Shown: positions 9,874 through 18,325 of the stretch, piece after piece | Layout: the number at the start of each line of letters is the position of its first letter | Numbering within the stretch: the stretch's first letter is position 1 | Source of the DNA: Bradyrhizobium liaoningense | GTDB lineage: Bacteria > Pseudomonadota > Alphaproteobacteria > Rhizobiales > Xanthobacteraceae | Assembly: GCF_018130785.1 (NCBI RefSeq) | Contig: NZ_JAFCJT010000015.1 | Span: forward strand, 1-64,000 | Direction: 5' to 3' | Length of the DNA stretch: 64,000 nucleotides | Program-made: the position numbers and the translations under genes | The notes under the pieces: generated by a model | Databases searched by the model: none | What the model was told of the DNA's origin: nothing | Seen by the model: the letters and a program-made list of their open reading frames with translations, nothing else

Positions 9874-10659
9874 ATGCTGTATTCCGCCACTATCAACGTC
9901 ATGGTCAAGGCCGCGCGCCGCGCCGGCCGCAGCCTCAAGCGCGATCTCGGCGAGATCGAGCATCTCCAGGTCTCGCTGAAGGGGCCGGCCAATTTCGTCT
10001 CGCTGGCCGACAAGCGCGCCGAGGAAATCCTCTATCAGGACCTCGCCAAGTCCCGTCCCGGCTACGGCTTCATCGGCGAGGAAGGCGGCACGCGGGAAGG
10101 CTCCGACAAGAGCCACACCTGGATCGTCGACCCCCTCGACGGCACCACCAACTTCCTGCACGGCATCCCGCAATTCGCGATCTCGATCGGCCTCGTGCGC
10201 GAGGGCACGATCATTGCCGGCGTGATCTACAACCCCGCCAATGACGAGCTCTACATCGCCGAGCGCGGCAAGGGCGCCTTCCTCAACGACCAGCGCCTGC
10301 GCGTGGCCGGCCGCCGCCAGCTCAACGAATGCGTGGTGGCCTGCGGCCTGCCTCATATCGGCCGCGGCGACCACGAGGAATTCCGCCGCGAGATGACCGC
10401 GATCCAGGACCGCGTCGCAGGCCTGCGCCGCTTCGGCGCCGCCTCCCTCGACCTCGCCTTCGTCGCCGCCGGCCGCCTCGACGGCTACTGGGAGCGCAAC
10501 CTGCAATCCTGGGACATCGCCGCCGGCATGCTGATGGTGCGCGAAGCCGGCGGCACCGTGAGCGACATCGCGACCCCAGGCGATGCGCTGGTGACCGGCC
10601 ACGTCGTGTGCGGCAACGAGTTCGTGCACGGGGAGCTGGTGAAGATTTTGCGGAAGTAG
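9874..10659 (+). CDS. suhB: Inositol monophosphatase family protein (SuhB-like)
   Basis: Mg-dependent phosphatase of 261 residues in the inositol monophosphatase/SuhB family. Metal-binding motifs are GEEGG near residue 69, DPLDGTTNFLHG at about residues 87-98 and WDIAAGMLMVREAGG near residues 213-227. Family members hydrolyse inositol-1-phosphate and, as SuhB, also act in rRNA transcription antitermination. The 97-base leader contains two compact hairpins (GCCCT-CGC-AGGGC near 9803-9815 and GCGCG-based near 9834-9847), possibly regulatory. The gene ends the plus-strand carbon cluster. Confidence 0.93.
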   Translation: MLYSATINVMVKAARRAGRSLKRDLGEIEHLQVSLKGPANFVSLADKRAEEILYQDLAKSRPGYGFIGEEGGTREGSDKSHTWIVDPLDGTTNFLHGIPQFAISIGLVREGTIIAGVIYNPANDELYIAERGKGAFLNDQRLRVAGRRQLNECVVACGLPHIGRGDHEEFRREMTAIQDRVAGLRRFGAASLDLAFVAAGRLDGYWERNLQSWDIAAGMLMVREAGGTVSDIATPGDALVTGHVVCGNEFVHGELVKILRK

Positions 10660-10685
10660 GCGTCCAACGGCTCGACCTGCAACGA

Positions 10686-11816
10686 TTAAGAGTCGTCTTC
10701 GTCGGATTCCTCGACCCGATATTCACCGCCAATGGTCAGACCTTCGATGGTCGTGGCGCCTTTCGGCTTGATCACCCGGCGAAGCGGGACCGAACTCTCG
10801 CTTCGCAATGCCTCCATCAACTGCTCCGAGTGGGTGACAATCCAGATGTCCGCGCGGCATGACGCCTTGGCGATCAGCCGCGCCAATGGCGCAAGTAACG
10901 ACGGATGTAGGCTGGTCTCCGGTTCGTTCAGCGCGATGAAAGGCGGCAGCCGATAGCCCATGAATACCGCAAGCAGGCAGATGTATTTCAGCGTCCCATC
11001 GGACAATTCGTGAGCCTTGAACGGCCGCGGCATATCCGCCAGTTGCAAATCAAATTCGCACAAACCGCCTTCCTCCCAAGCGCGGAGCTCAGCGCCCGGG
11101 AATGCATCCTGGATCGCGTCCTGCAGGTCGGTTGCGTCTTCCCGAATGGAATAAAGTGTCGCCAGGGCGGCGGCCAAATCGCTTCCGTCGGCGCTGAGCG
11201 AGGGCGTCGTGATCGCAAGGCAAGGCTTTCGTATCGGTGATGCCGGATCGGTGCGAAAGTCGTGATAGAAGCGCCAGCCCAGCATTGCGTTTCTGATCAA
11301 ATCGATTTCGGGGCATTCCCTACCATCGGAAAAGCCCGCGAGCGCCGTCTCGGACGGCAGCACCGCGTCCTTGTGGCTGCTCCATGCGCCGCTCTCGCCG
11401 CGGATGCTGACGAGCGAATTCTTCCGCTCCATCAGCTGAACCGTTCGTTTGCCCTGTGCTGCCTCGATACTTTCGGCCTTGATCATCGGCTCGCTGGAAA
11501 ACGCTGCCTCGAGCGGGCCAGGAAATCCGATCTCAATGGAATATCTGAAACGGTCGAATTTGGCCGACAACCGCAGTCGCCCATCTTCGCCGCGTTTGCG
11601 GATGCCGGACCAGCAGACTGAATTCAATCCGCCTTCGTCGGCGATCGTGCGCGTGATCCGCCCGCTTGCCGCATCGCGCAGGAGCGACAAGGACTTGTAG
11701 AGATTGGATTTGCCGACACCATTCTCGCCCACAAACACGGACAGGGGGTGGATTGGTATGGAGAGCCGCCGAATGGAGCGATAGTTCGAGATCGCAATTT
11801 CGGTCGGACGCATCAC
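10686..11816 (-). CDS. AAA family ATPase (AAA_21/COG4637-like)
   Basis: SMC/RecF-like ATPase of 376 residues with no obvious partner. Walker A is GENGVGKSN at residues 30-38, an ABC-type signature LSDGT lies near residue 271, Walker B reads ALNEPETSLHP near 295-305, and a switch-like VTHSEQ is near 327-332. The Walker B aspartate is Asn here; my recollection is that this is common in the COG4637 group. No TOPRIM or nuclease domain is visible. It is isolated on the minus strand between suhB and a microprotein, which suggests acquisition as a single gene. A role in DNA repair or phage defence is possible but unsupported. Confidence 0.85.
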   Translation of the reverse strand: MMRPTEIAISNYRSIRRLSIPIHPLSVFVGENGVGKSNLYKSLSLLRDAASGRITRTIADEGGLNSVCWSGIRKRGEDGRLRLSAKFDRFRYSIEIGFPGPLEAAFSSEPMIKAESIEAAQGKRTVQLMERKNSLVSIRGESGAWSSHKDAVLPSETALAGFSDGRECPEIDLIRNAMLGWRFYHDFRTDPASPIRKPCLAITTPSLSADGSDLAAALATLYSIREDATDLQDAIQDAFPGAELRAWEEGGLCEFDLQLADMPRPFKAHELSDGTLKYICLLAVFMGYRLPPFIALNEPETSLHPSLLAPLARLIAKASCRADIWIVTHSEQLMEALRSESSVPLRRVIKPKGATTIEGLTIGGEYRVEESDEDDS

Positions 11817-11943
11817 ATGCTCTCAATCGGCAGGTGTGCATTGGCGGCGCAGCGCGAATACACCTGCTTTCAATCCAGGGATGCAGTCTGGATCGACGCT
11901 CCCGCGAAAGCAAGCCGAACGCCTTCTTGACGTCGCGCGACGT

Positions 11944-11967
11944 GGAGGCCGCTAAATCGCGGCCTCC
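11944..11967. terminator. Perfect hairpin downstream of the microprotein gene
   Basis: A perfect 9-bp stem GGAGGCCGC / GCGGCCTCC with a 6-base loop lies 23 bases beyond the stop of the minus-strand microprotein gene and before the ATPase gene. It lacks a T tract on either strand. A transcript-end or stability hairpin is likely; an intrinsic terminator is not proven. Confidence 0.45.
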
Positions 11968-11989
11968 GGTCTCGTGTCATACTAGCCGA

Positions 11990-12241
11990 TTACCACGCCA
12001 CCCATTTGCGGCCGTGCCAATAGCCGCGGCCCTCGTGCTCGCGGAAGGCAAACTTCTCGCGCGGGCCCCAGTGCCAATTGTCCTCATGGACGACGACGCC
12101 CGCTTCGTGAGGAAAATCGTAGGCCTCATGCGTGTGCCAGCAGGTGTGGCCCTTACACACGATCGCCGCCGACGCGGTGAAGGTCGACATCATCAGCACG
12201 CCGGTGCCGACAGCGGCAGCGGAAAGGATCTTCTTCAACAT
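11990..12241 (-). CDS. His/Trp-rich secreted microprotein
   Basis: Protein of 83 residues with a clear signal peptide (MLKKILSAAAVGTG..., cleavage near ASA-A at about residue 25). The mature part of about 57 residues is very rich in His and Trp (for example CWHTHEAY, EDNWHWGP, GYWHGRKWVAW). It contains two Cys spaced four apart (CKGHTC). No family was recognised. The composition suggests periplasmic metal binding or aromatic stacking on a polymer, which is inference. A ribosome binding-like GAAGAAGA run precedes the ATG. Confidence 0.75.
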   Translation of the reverse strand: MLKKILSAAAVGTGVLMMSTFTASAAIVCKGHTCWHTHEAYDFPHEAGVVVHEDNWHWGPREKFAFREHEGRGYWHGRKWVAW

Positions 12242-12350
12242 TTGGACGTCTTCTTCTCCGTGGAACCCCTAACCCCGCGGAAAACAGATTTGCCGACGTC
12301 CGGTTCCATCAGAGAACGTGAAGCTTTCGTAAGGATCGGAGCGCCTTCAC

Positions 12351-15300
12351 CTATGGCTTCACCCGCGCCGGCGGGCCGTACGCTTCGCTTTCGTTCGCAG
12401 CCTTTGGCTCCCGATCCCCCGCCAGCACGCGCTGCACCGAGACGAAGAACACCGGCACCATCAGCAGCGCCAGGATCACCACCGCGATCATGCCGCCCAT
12501 CACGATGCTGCCGAGCGCTTGCTGGCTGGCGCCGCCGGCGCCGTGAGCGATGGCCATCGGCAGCACGCCGCAGATGAAGGCAAGGCCGGTCATCAGGATC
12601 GGGCGGAAGCGCAGGCGGCAGGCTTCGATCGTGGCTTCCACCAGCGGCTTGCCTTCCTTGCGCAGATCCTTGGCGAACTCGATGATCAGGATCGCGTCCT
12701 TTGCGGCGAGGCCGATGATGGTGATCAGACCGACGGTGAAATAGACGTCGTTGGGCAGGCCGCGCAGCATCGCCGCGGCCACCGCGCCGACGATGCCCAG
12801 CGGCACGGTGAGCAGCACCGCGAGCGGAATGGTCCAGCTCTCGTACAGCGCGGCAAGACACAGGAACACCACGAACACCGACAGCGCCAGCAGGAACGGC
12901 GCCTGCGAGCCCGACAGTTTTTCCTGGAGCGACTGTCCGGTCCATTCATAGCCGAAGCCGCGCGGCAATTTGCCGGCAAGCCGCTCCATCTCGTCGATCG
13001 CGTCGCCCGAGGTGAAGCCGGGTCTCGCCTCGCCGGAGATGCGCACAGCGGGATAATAATTGAAGCCCGCGATCTGCGTCGGGCCGCGCGCCCATTCGAC
13101 CGTGGCGAAAGAGGAGAACGGCACGAGCTGGCCACGGCTGTTCTTGACGTTGTAGTTGAGGATGTCCTCGGTCCGCATGCGGTCGCGGGCATCCGCCTGC
13201 ACCACGACGCGCTGCATGCGGCCGCGGTTCGGGAAGTCGTTGATGTAGTTCGAGCCGAGATTGGTCGAGATCGTGTTGTTGATGTCCTCGAAGGTGACGC
13301 CGAAGGCGCCGGCCTTCTCGCGGTCGATCACGAGATTGACCACGCCTGCCTCGGGCAGGCCCTCGATATAGACCTTTTGCAGCACGGGGCTGGCATTGGC
13401 CTCCGCGATCAGCTGGTCGGCGGCGCGCATCAATGCCGGATAGCCTTTCTGGCCGCGGTCCTGGAGGCGGAACGAGAAGCCCGAGGAGTTGCCGAGATTG
13501 TCGATCGGCGGCGGCTGGAGCGCCGAGATCTTTGCATCGCGGATCGAAGACGACAGATCGCGGTTGATGTCGTTGACGATCGCGGCGGCGGAGTCCTTCG
13601 GACCGCGCTCCGACCAGTCCTTCAGCGTGATGAAGGCCTGCGCGGTGTTCATGCCCTGGCCGGAGAAGCTGAAGCCGGTGAGGAAGGTGACATCCTTCAC
13701 GCCCGGCCGCTCGGCGAGATATTTCTCGACCTTCTCGATGACGGCCTCGGTGCGGGGATACGACGAATCCGACGGCGTCTGCACGTCGGTGGTGACGAAG
13801 CCCTGGTCATCGATCGGCAGGAAGCCGCCGGGCAGGCTGACGAAGGCCCAGGAGAGACCAACCAGCAGCGCGACATAGACCAGCATCAGGCGGCCGGTTC
13901 GCTTCAGCGAGAAGCCGACGGTGCGGGAATAGCCCTCCTTGCCGCCTTCGAGCATGCGGTTGAACCAGCCGAACACGCCCCTCTTCGCATGACCGTGGCC
14001 GGCCGCGACGGGCTTGAGCAGGGTCGCGCACAGCGCCGGCGTCAGCGACAGCGCGAGGAAGGCGGAGAAGCCGATCGCGGCGACCATGGTCACCGAGAAT
14101 TGGCGGTAGATGATGCCGACCGAGCCGGGGAAGAACGCCATCGGCACGAACACCGCCATCAGCACCAGCGTGATGCCGATGATGGCGCCCGATATCTGCG
14201 CCATCGCCTTCCGCGTCGCTTCCTTCGGCGGCAGACCCTCCTCGGACATGATGCGCTCGACGTTCTCGACCACGACGATGGCGTCGTCGACGAGGATGCC
14301 GACCGCGAGCACCATGCCGAACATCGAGAGCATGTTGATGGAATAGCCGGCGAGCAGCAGCGTGGTACACGCGCCCAGCAGCGCCACCGGCACCACGATG
14401 GTCGGGATGATGGTGTAGCGGATGTTCTGCAGGAACAGGAACATCACCACGAACACCAGCACCACGGCTTCGACCAGCGTCGTCAGCACTTTCTTGATCG
14501 AGGCCTCGACCACGGGCGTGATGTTGTAGGGGATCTCGTAGGAGATGTTGGCCGGGAAGAAGCGCGAAAGCTCCTTCATCTTCTCCTCGACCGCGCTCGC
14601 GGTCGCCAGCGCGTTGCCGGTCGGCGACATCAGCACGGAGAGGCCCGCGGTCGGCTTGCCGTTCAGGCGGGTGTTGAACTGGTAGCTGAGGCCGCCGACC
14701 TCGATGCGTGCGACGTCGCGCAACCGCACGGTCGAACCGTCGGCATTGGCGCGCAGGATGATGGAACCGAATTCGTCCGGCGAGGAGAGCTGGCCCTTGA
14801 CCAACACCAGCGAGGAGGTGCGCTGGCTCGAGGTCGACGGCTCGGCGCCGATGCTGCCCGAAGCGACCTGTGCGTTCTGCGCGGCAATCGCCTTGTTGAC
14901 GTCGTCCGCGGTCAGCCCATAGCCGACGAGCTTTGCCGGATCGACCCAGACGCGCAAGCTGCGTTCGGTCGAATAGAGCGTGGCGCGGCCGACGCCGGGG
15001 ATGCGGCGGATCTCGCCGAGCACGTTGCGGATCATGAAGTCACCGAGGCCGACTTCGTCGAGGCTGCCGTCGGTCGAGTTCAGCGTGATGATCTGGAGCA
15101 CGGCGCTCGAGGCTTCCTCGATCAGGATGCCCTGCTGGATCACCGCGCGCGGCAGGCGCGCTTCGACGCGCTTGATGCGGTTCTGCACCTCGACGGAGGC
15201 GGCGCTGGTATCGGTGCCCGGCTGGAAATTGGCGATGATCTCGACCTGGCCGAGCGAGTCGCTGGTCGATTCGAAATTGAGGATGCCGGAGGCGCCGTTG

Positions 15301-15506
15301 AGCTCCTCCTCGATCAGCCGCGTGACGCTGTTGTAGAGGTTTTCGGGCGAGGCGCCGGGATAGCTGGTCGAGATCGAGATCGAGGGCGGCGCGATGATCG
15401 GATATTGCGCGATCGGCAGCAGCGGGACCGCAATCGCGCCGATCAAGCAGATGAACAGCGCGACCACCCAGGCGAAGATCGGCCTGTCGATGAAGAAACT
15501 CGCCAT
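12351..15506 (-). CDS. RND efflux permease, HAE1 family (AcrB/MexB-like)
   Basis: Inner-membrane proton-driven multidrug exporter of 1051 residues, the normal HAE1 length. It starts MASFFIDRPIFAWVVA as HAE1 pumps do. It has the 12-helix layout with two large periplasmic loops, and the proton-relay aspartates fall at residues 407 and 408 (GILVDDAIVVVEN), the same numbering as E. coli AcrB. The adaptor gene ends 6 bases upstream, so the two form an operon. No TolC-type outer-membrane factor is encoded nearby, so one must be shared from elsewhere. The substrate is not predictable. Confidence 0.96.
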   Translation of the reverse strand: MASFFIDRPIFAWVVALFICLIGAIAVPLLPIAQYPIIAPPSISISTSYPGASPENLYNSVTRLIEEELNGASGILNFESTSDSLGQVEIIANFQPGTDTSAASVEVQNRIKRVEARLPRAVIQQGILIEEASSAVLQIITLNSTDGSLDEVGLGDFMIRNVLGEIRRIPGVGRATLYSTERSLRVWVDPAKLVGYGLTADDVNKAIAAQNAQVASGSIGAEPSTSSQRTSSLVLVKGQLSSPDEFGSIILRANADGSTVRLRDVARIEVGGLSYQFNTRLNGKPTAGLSVLMSPTGNALATASAVEEKMKELSRFFPANISYEIPYNITPVVEASIKKVLTTLVEAVVLVFVVMFLFLQNIRYTIIPTIVVPVALLGACTTLLLAGYSINMLSMFGMVLAVGILVDDAIVVVENVERIMSEEGLPPKEATRKAMAQISGAIIGITLVLMAVFVPMAFFPGSVGIIYRQFSVTMVAAIGFSAFLALSLTPALCATLLKPVAAGHGHAKRGVFGWFNRMLEGGKEGYSRTVGFSLKRTGRLMLVYVALLVGLSWAFVSLPGGFLPIDDQGFVTTDVQTPSDSSYPRTEAVIEKVEKYLAERPGVKDVTFLTGFSFSGQGMNTAQAFITLKDWSERGPKDSAAAIVNDINRDLSSSIRDAKISALQPPPIDNLGNSSGFSFRLQDRGQKGYPALMRAADQLIAEANASPVLQKVYIEGLPEAGVVNLVIDREKAGAFGVTFEDINNTISTNLGSNYINDFPNRGRMQRVVVQADARDRMRTEDILNYNVKNSRGQLVPFSSFATVEWARGPTQIAGFNYYPAVRISGEARPGFTSGDAIDEMERLAGKLPRGFGYEWTGQSLQEKLSGSQAPFLLALSVFVVFLCLAALYESWTIPLAVLLTVPLGIVGAVAAAMLRGLPNDVYFTVGLITIIGLAAKDAILIIEFAKDLRKEGKPLVEATIEACRLRFRPILMTGLAFICGVLPMAIAHGAGGASQQALGSIVMGGMIAVVILALLMVPVFFVSVQRVLAGDREPKAANESEAYGPPARVKP

Positions 15507-15512
15507 GGCGCG

Positions 15513-16706
15513 TTACCGCGTGAGCTTCTGGGCGTGCCGGTTGTCCGCGGTCGCGTCCGCTTCCGACCAGGATCGCGGCTTCACCTTGTCGCCGGCCGCG
15601 AACTTCTGGAAGCCTTCGACCACGACCTTGTCACCGGCCTTCAGGCCCTCGGTCACAAACCAGAGTCCGTCCTGCACCGACCCTGTGCGCACGGGCTGCA
15701 CCGCGATGTGGTTGTCGTCCTTGACGACGAACACCTCGCTGCCGCCGCCGCCATTGCGCTGGATCGCCTGCTGCGGCACCGCGATCGCGTCGCTATCGAG
15801 ACCCTGGTCGATGCGGACGCGGACATACATGCCCGGCAGCAGCTCGCGCTTGGGATTGCGGAATTCGCCGCGCAGGGTCACCTGGCCGGTATGGGCATCG
15901 ACCTTGGCGTCGGAGAACAGCAGCTTGCCTTCGAGCGAATAAAGGGTGTTGTCGTCGAGCACGAGGTGCACCTTGGCGGCATCGGCCGCGATGCGCTCGA
16001 GGTCGCCGGTCTCGAAGGCGCGGCGGAGCTGGTTGAGCTCGGTCACCGACTGGGTGAAGTCGGCATAGATCGGATCGAGCTGCTGGATGCTGGCGAGGTT
16101 GGTCTCGTTCTGCACCGCGAGCGCACCCTCGCTGACCAGCGCCGCGCCGACAACGCCATCGATCGGCGCGCGCACGGTGGCATAGTCGAGATTGAGTTTT
16201 GCGCGCGCGAGTTCCGCCTTGCGGCCTTCGACCTCGGCTTGGGCCTGACGTTCGGCCGCGACCGCCTTCTCGTTCTCGGCCTCGGGCGCGGCGCGCTGGC
16301 TGGTGAGCGTCGCGATGCGGTGCGCCTGCTGCTTGGCCTGCATCAATGCGGCCTCGGCCTTGGCGACCGCCGCCTCGTTCGCCATCACCTCGACCTCGAA
16401 CGGACGCGGATCGATCCGATAAAGCGCATCGCCCGCCTTCACCTCGCTGCCCTGGCGGAACAGGCGCTCGACCACGATGCCGGAGACGCGCGGCCGCACG
16501 TCGGAGACGCGCGTCGGCGCGATGCGGCCCGGCAGCTCGCGCACCACGGCACGCGGCTGCGGCTTCACGACGACGATGCTGACATCAGGATCGGCGGGCT
16601 GGACCGCGGAAACCGCAGAGGCGGACTCGTCACAGCCCGCGAGCAGCGGCGCTAGGGCCGCGAGCATCATTGCAACGCATGCCGATCGCGCGCGAAGTCC
16701 TGACAT
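15513..16706 (-). CDS. RND efflux periplasmic adaptor lipoprotein
   Basis: Membrane-fusion protein of 397 residues (HlyD/AcrA type) that links the RND permease to an outer-membrane channel. It has a lipoprotein signal peptide with lipobox LLAGC and lipidation Cys at residue 25. The lipoyl-like halves, an alpha-helical hairpin (about residues 95-165) and beta-barrel/membrane-proximal domains follow in order, with the typical APIDGVVG motif. ATG 16706 was chosen because it begins the lipoprotein signal; the frame is open to 16793. It is the first gene of the adaptor-permease operon. Confidence 0.94.
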   Translation of the reverse strand: MSGLRARSACVAMMLAALAPLLAGCDESASAVSAVQPADPDVSIVVVKPQPRAVVRELPGRIAPTRVSDVRPRVSGIVVERLFRQGSEVKAGDALYRIDPRPFEVEVMANEAAVAKAEAALMQAKQQAHRIATLTSQRAAPEAENEKAVAAERQAQAEVEGRKAELARAKLNLDYATVRAPIDGVVGAALVSEGALAVQNETNLASIQQLDPIYADFTQSVTELNQLRRAFETGDLERIAADAAKVHLVLDDNTLYSLEGKLLFSDAKVDAHTGQVTLRGEFRNPKRELLPGMYVRVRIDQGLDSDAIAVPQQAIQRNGGGGSEVFVVKDDNHIAVQPVRTGSVQDGLWFVTEGLKAGDKVVVEGFQKFAAGDKVKPRSWSEADATADNRHAQKLTR

Positions 16707-16881
16707 GAAGTTAAGTGCCCCGATGTTGTTGAAACTGAAACCACGCTCCGCACGAGCCCGTTCTGGGCGAATCCACGCGGCTGATGCCGTCAAAATAGAA
16801 CGTACTTGCTGCGACGCAACGCATTGCGCGGGCGGCTCAATGCCACATGACCTATCGTGCTGAGTTCAGGGCGCTTTTAGG

Positions 16882-16901
16882 GACTCACCGGATTGTGAGT
16901 C
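16882..16901. promoter_or_regulatory. Perfect 7-bp inverted repeat GACTCAC-6-GTGAGTC
   Basis: A palindrome lies between the 3' end of the CFA-like gene (37 bases away) and the efflux operon. It has no T tract. It could be a repressor operator for the efflux genes, about 175 bases upstream of the adaptor start, or a hairpin ending the CFA-like transcript. Confidence 0.4.
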
Positions 16902-16938
16902 TGGTTCCATCATCGCGCGCTGCGACAGAATATCGCAA

Positions 16939-17958
16939 TCACGCGGAAGCCTTCATCCGGTAGTGGCTGACACCCCATTCGGTTCCATCGGCATAGCCGA
17001 ACAGGCCTGATGTCGCGAGGAAGAACCAGCGCCAGCGCCGCATCCACAAAGCGGTCTCCTCGCCATAGACCTTGCGCAGGGACGCTTCGATCGTGTCGCG
17101 ACGCGCATCGAAATTGGCGAGCCAGTCGTTGGCGGTACGCTGATAGTGCGTTCCGCTCCAGCACCATTCCTTCTCGATCGTGAAGATGTCGCCGAATTGC
17201 CTGACGAGGTGATGGCTCGGCATCAACCCATCCGTAATGACATGCTGCGCGATCCAGTCCCCGCGATTGGTGCGGTCGAACAAATGAGAGCCGGAGCGAT
17301 GGGTGACGATGTGCATGAAGAAGCGCCCGTCAGGCGCGAGCCATGACCGCACGCGCGTCATCAGCTTGCGCCAGTTCATCATCTGCTCGAACATCTCGAC
17401 CGAGACGATGCGGTCGAATTGCCCATCGGGCGCGAACACGTTCATGTCCGCGGCGACCACGCGCAGGTTCAGGAGCCCGAGCAGCCGCGCCTGCTCCTCG
17501 ACACAGGACCGCTGGGCCTGCGAGTTCGACACCGCCGTCACCTTCGCATGCGGAAACCGCCGCGCCATCCACAGCGACAGCGAGCCCCAGCCGCAGCCGA
17601 GCTCGAGGATGGTCTGGCCGTCGGCGAGACCGGCGTGCTCGACGGTCTGGCGCAGCGCCTCCTCCTCCGCCTCCTGCAGGGTGCTCGCATCGGACTTGTA
17701 GAAGCAGGACGAGTATTTGCGGTTGGGGCCGAGCACTTCCGCAAAGAACGAAGCGGGCACCTCGTCATGCCCGGCATCCGCGTCCTCGGCGATCGGCCGC
17801 AGGATCATCCGCCCGGCGAAGGCGGCATCGTCGGCAGGGCCCAGCGCGGACAAGCGCGTCGCCGTGCGCGAGCACAGACGCTGGATCGCGGCGCGAATCA
17901 CGACGTCCGGCAGCGGCACGCGCTCGGCAGTCCCGATGATCGCGGAAACGACGCTCAT
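16939..17958 (-). CDS. SAM-dependent methyltransferase, CFA synthase/CNMT-like
   Basis: Class I methyltransferase of 339 residues related to cyclopropane-fatty-acyl-phospholipid synthase. The SAM-binding motif LELGCGWGS lies near residues 117-125, followed by VTAVSNSQAQ and the family active-site region SVEMFEQM. The late segment with THYQRTANDWLANFD resembles the coclaurine N-methyltransferase branch more than E. coli Cfa. The expected His after EMFE is Gln. The substrate is therefore uncertain: a lipid, or a small amine. ATG 17958 was chosen since it overlaps the upstream small ORF stop (ATGA); the frame is open further upstream but reads as low-complexity. Confidence 0.85.
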   Translation of the reverse strand: MSVVSAIIGTAERVPLPDVVIRAAIQRLCSRTATRLSALGPADDAAFAGRMILRPIAEDADAGHDEVPASFFAEVLGPNRKYSSCFYKSDASTLQEAEEEALRQTVEHAGLADGQTILELGCGWGSLSLWMARRFPHAKVTAVSNSQAQRSCVEEQARLLGLLNLRVVAADMNVFAPDGQFDRIVSVEMFEQMMNWRKLMTRVRSWLAPDGRFFMHIVTHRSGSHLFDRTNRGDWIAQHVITDGLMPSHHLVRQFGDIFTIEKEWCWSGTHYQRTANDWLANFDARRDTIEASLRKVYGEETALWMRRWRWFFLATSGLFGYADGTEWGVSHYRMKASA

Positions 17959-18158
17959 GCGACCACTCCGTTGGTCAGCTCTCGTTGGGGCGGCGGTGGA
18001 AAGATCGGGCAGGTTCGGGCGTTGCCACCCACCCGGCGGGCTCTGAGGTCCAAACGGGATCGACCGCGCCGCAGGTGCTGCCGCGCCGTCCAGGCGAGCC
18101 CCATCCAGACCGCGAGCAAGAGCGCGATGACGGCCAGCCCCCAAGGATTCGTCGCCAT
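17955..18158 (-). CDS. Small membrane protein coupled to the CFA-like gene
   Basis: Predicted protein of 67 residues with one N-terminal transmembrane helix (about residues 6-23, GLAVIALLLAVWMGLAW) followed by an Arg-rich cytoplasmic tail. Its stop overlaps the methyltransferase start by four bases (ATGA), which implies coupling. No strong ribosome binding site is visible and no family was recognised. It could be a real membrane anchor or partner for the methyltransferase, or an artefact of an overlapping frame; the coupling favours a real gene. Confidence 0.5.
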   Translation of the reverse strand: MATNPWGLAVIALLLAVWMGLAWTARQHLRRGRSRLDLRARRVGGNARTCPIFPPPPQRELTNGVVA

Positions 18159-18325
18159 GCAAAAAATCTGACCTAAGTCTGCGGAATGCCGAAGTTTTGC
18201 AAATTACCTCTCTATCAAAGCGCGATTTCAGCTTTGGGTTCCGGGAGCTGTCCACGAAATCGGCGCATCCGGCGCTTTTTTTGGGCTGCCGCTGTGCCAT
18301 AGTGCGCGCTGCAAGCAAGTAACGG

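Noticed and set aside
12519..16655. 1378-codon plus-strand open frame over the efflux operon
   Set aside because: It is antisense to two full-length RND genes, His/Arg/Asp/Gly-rich and without domains; an effect of GC bias.
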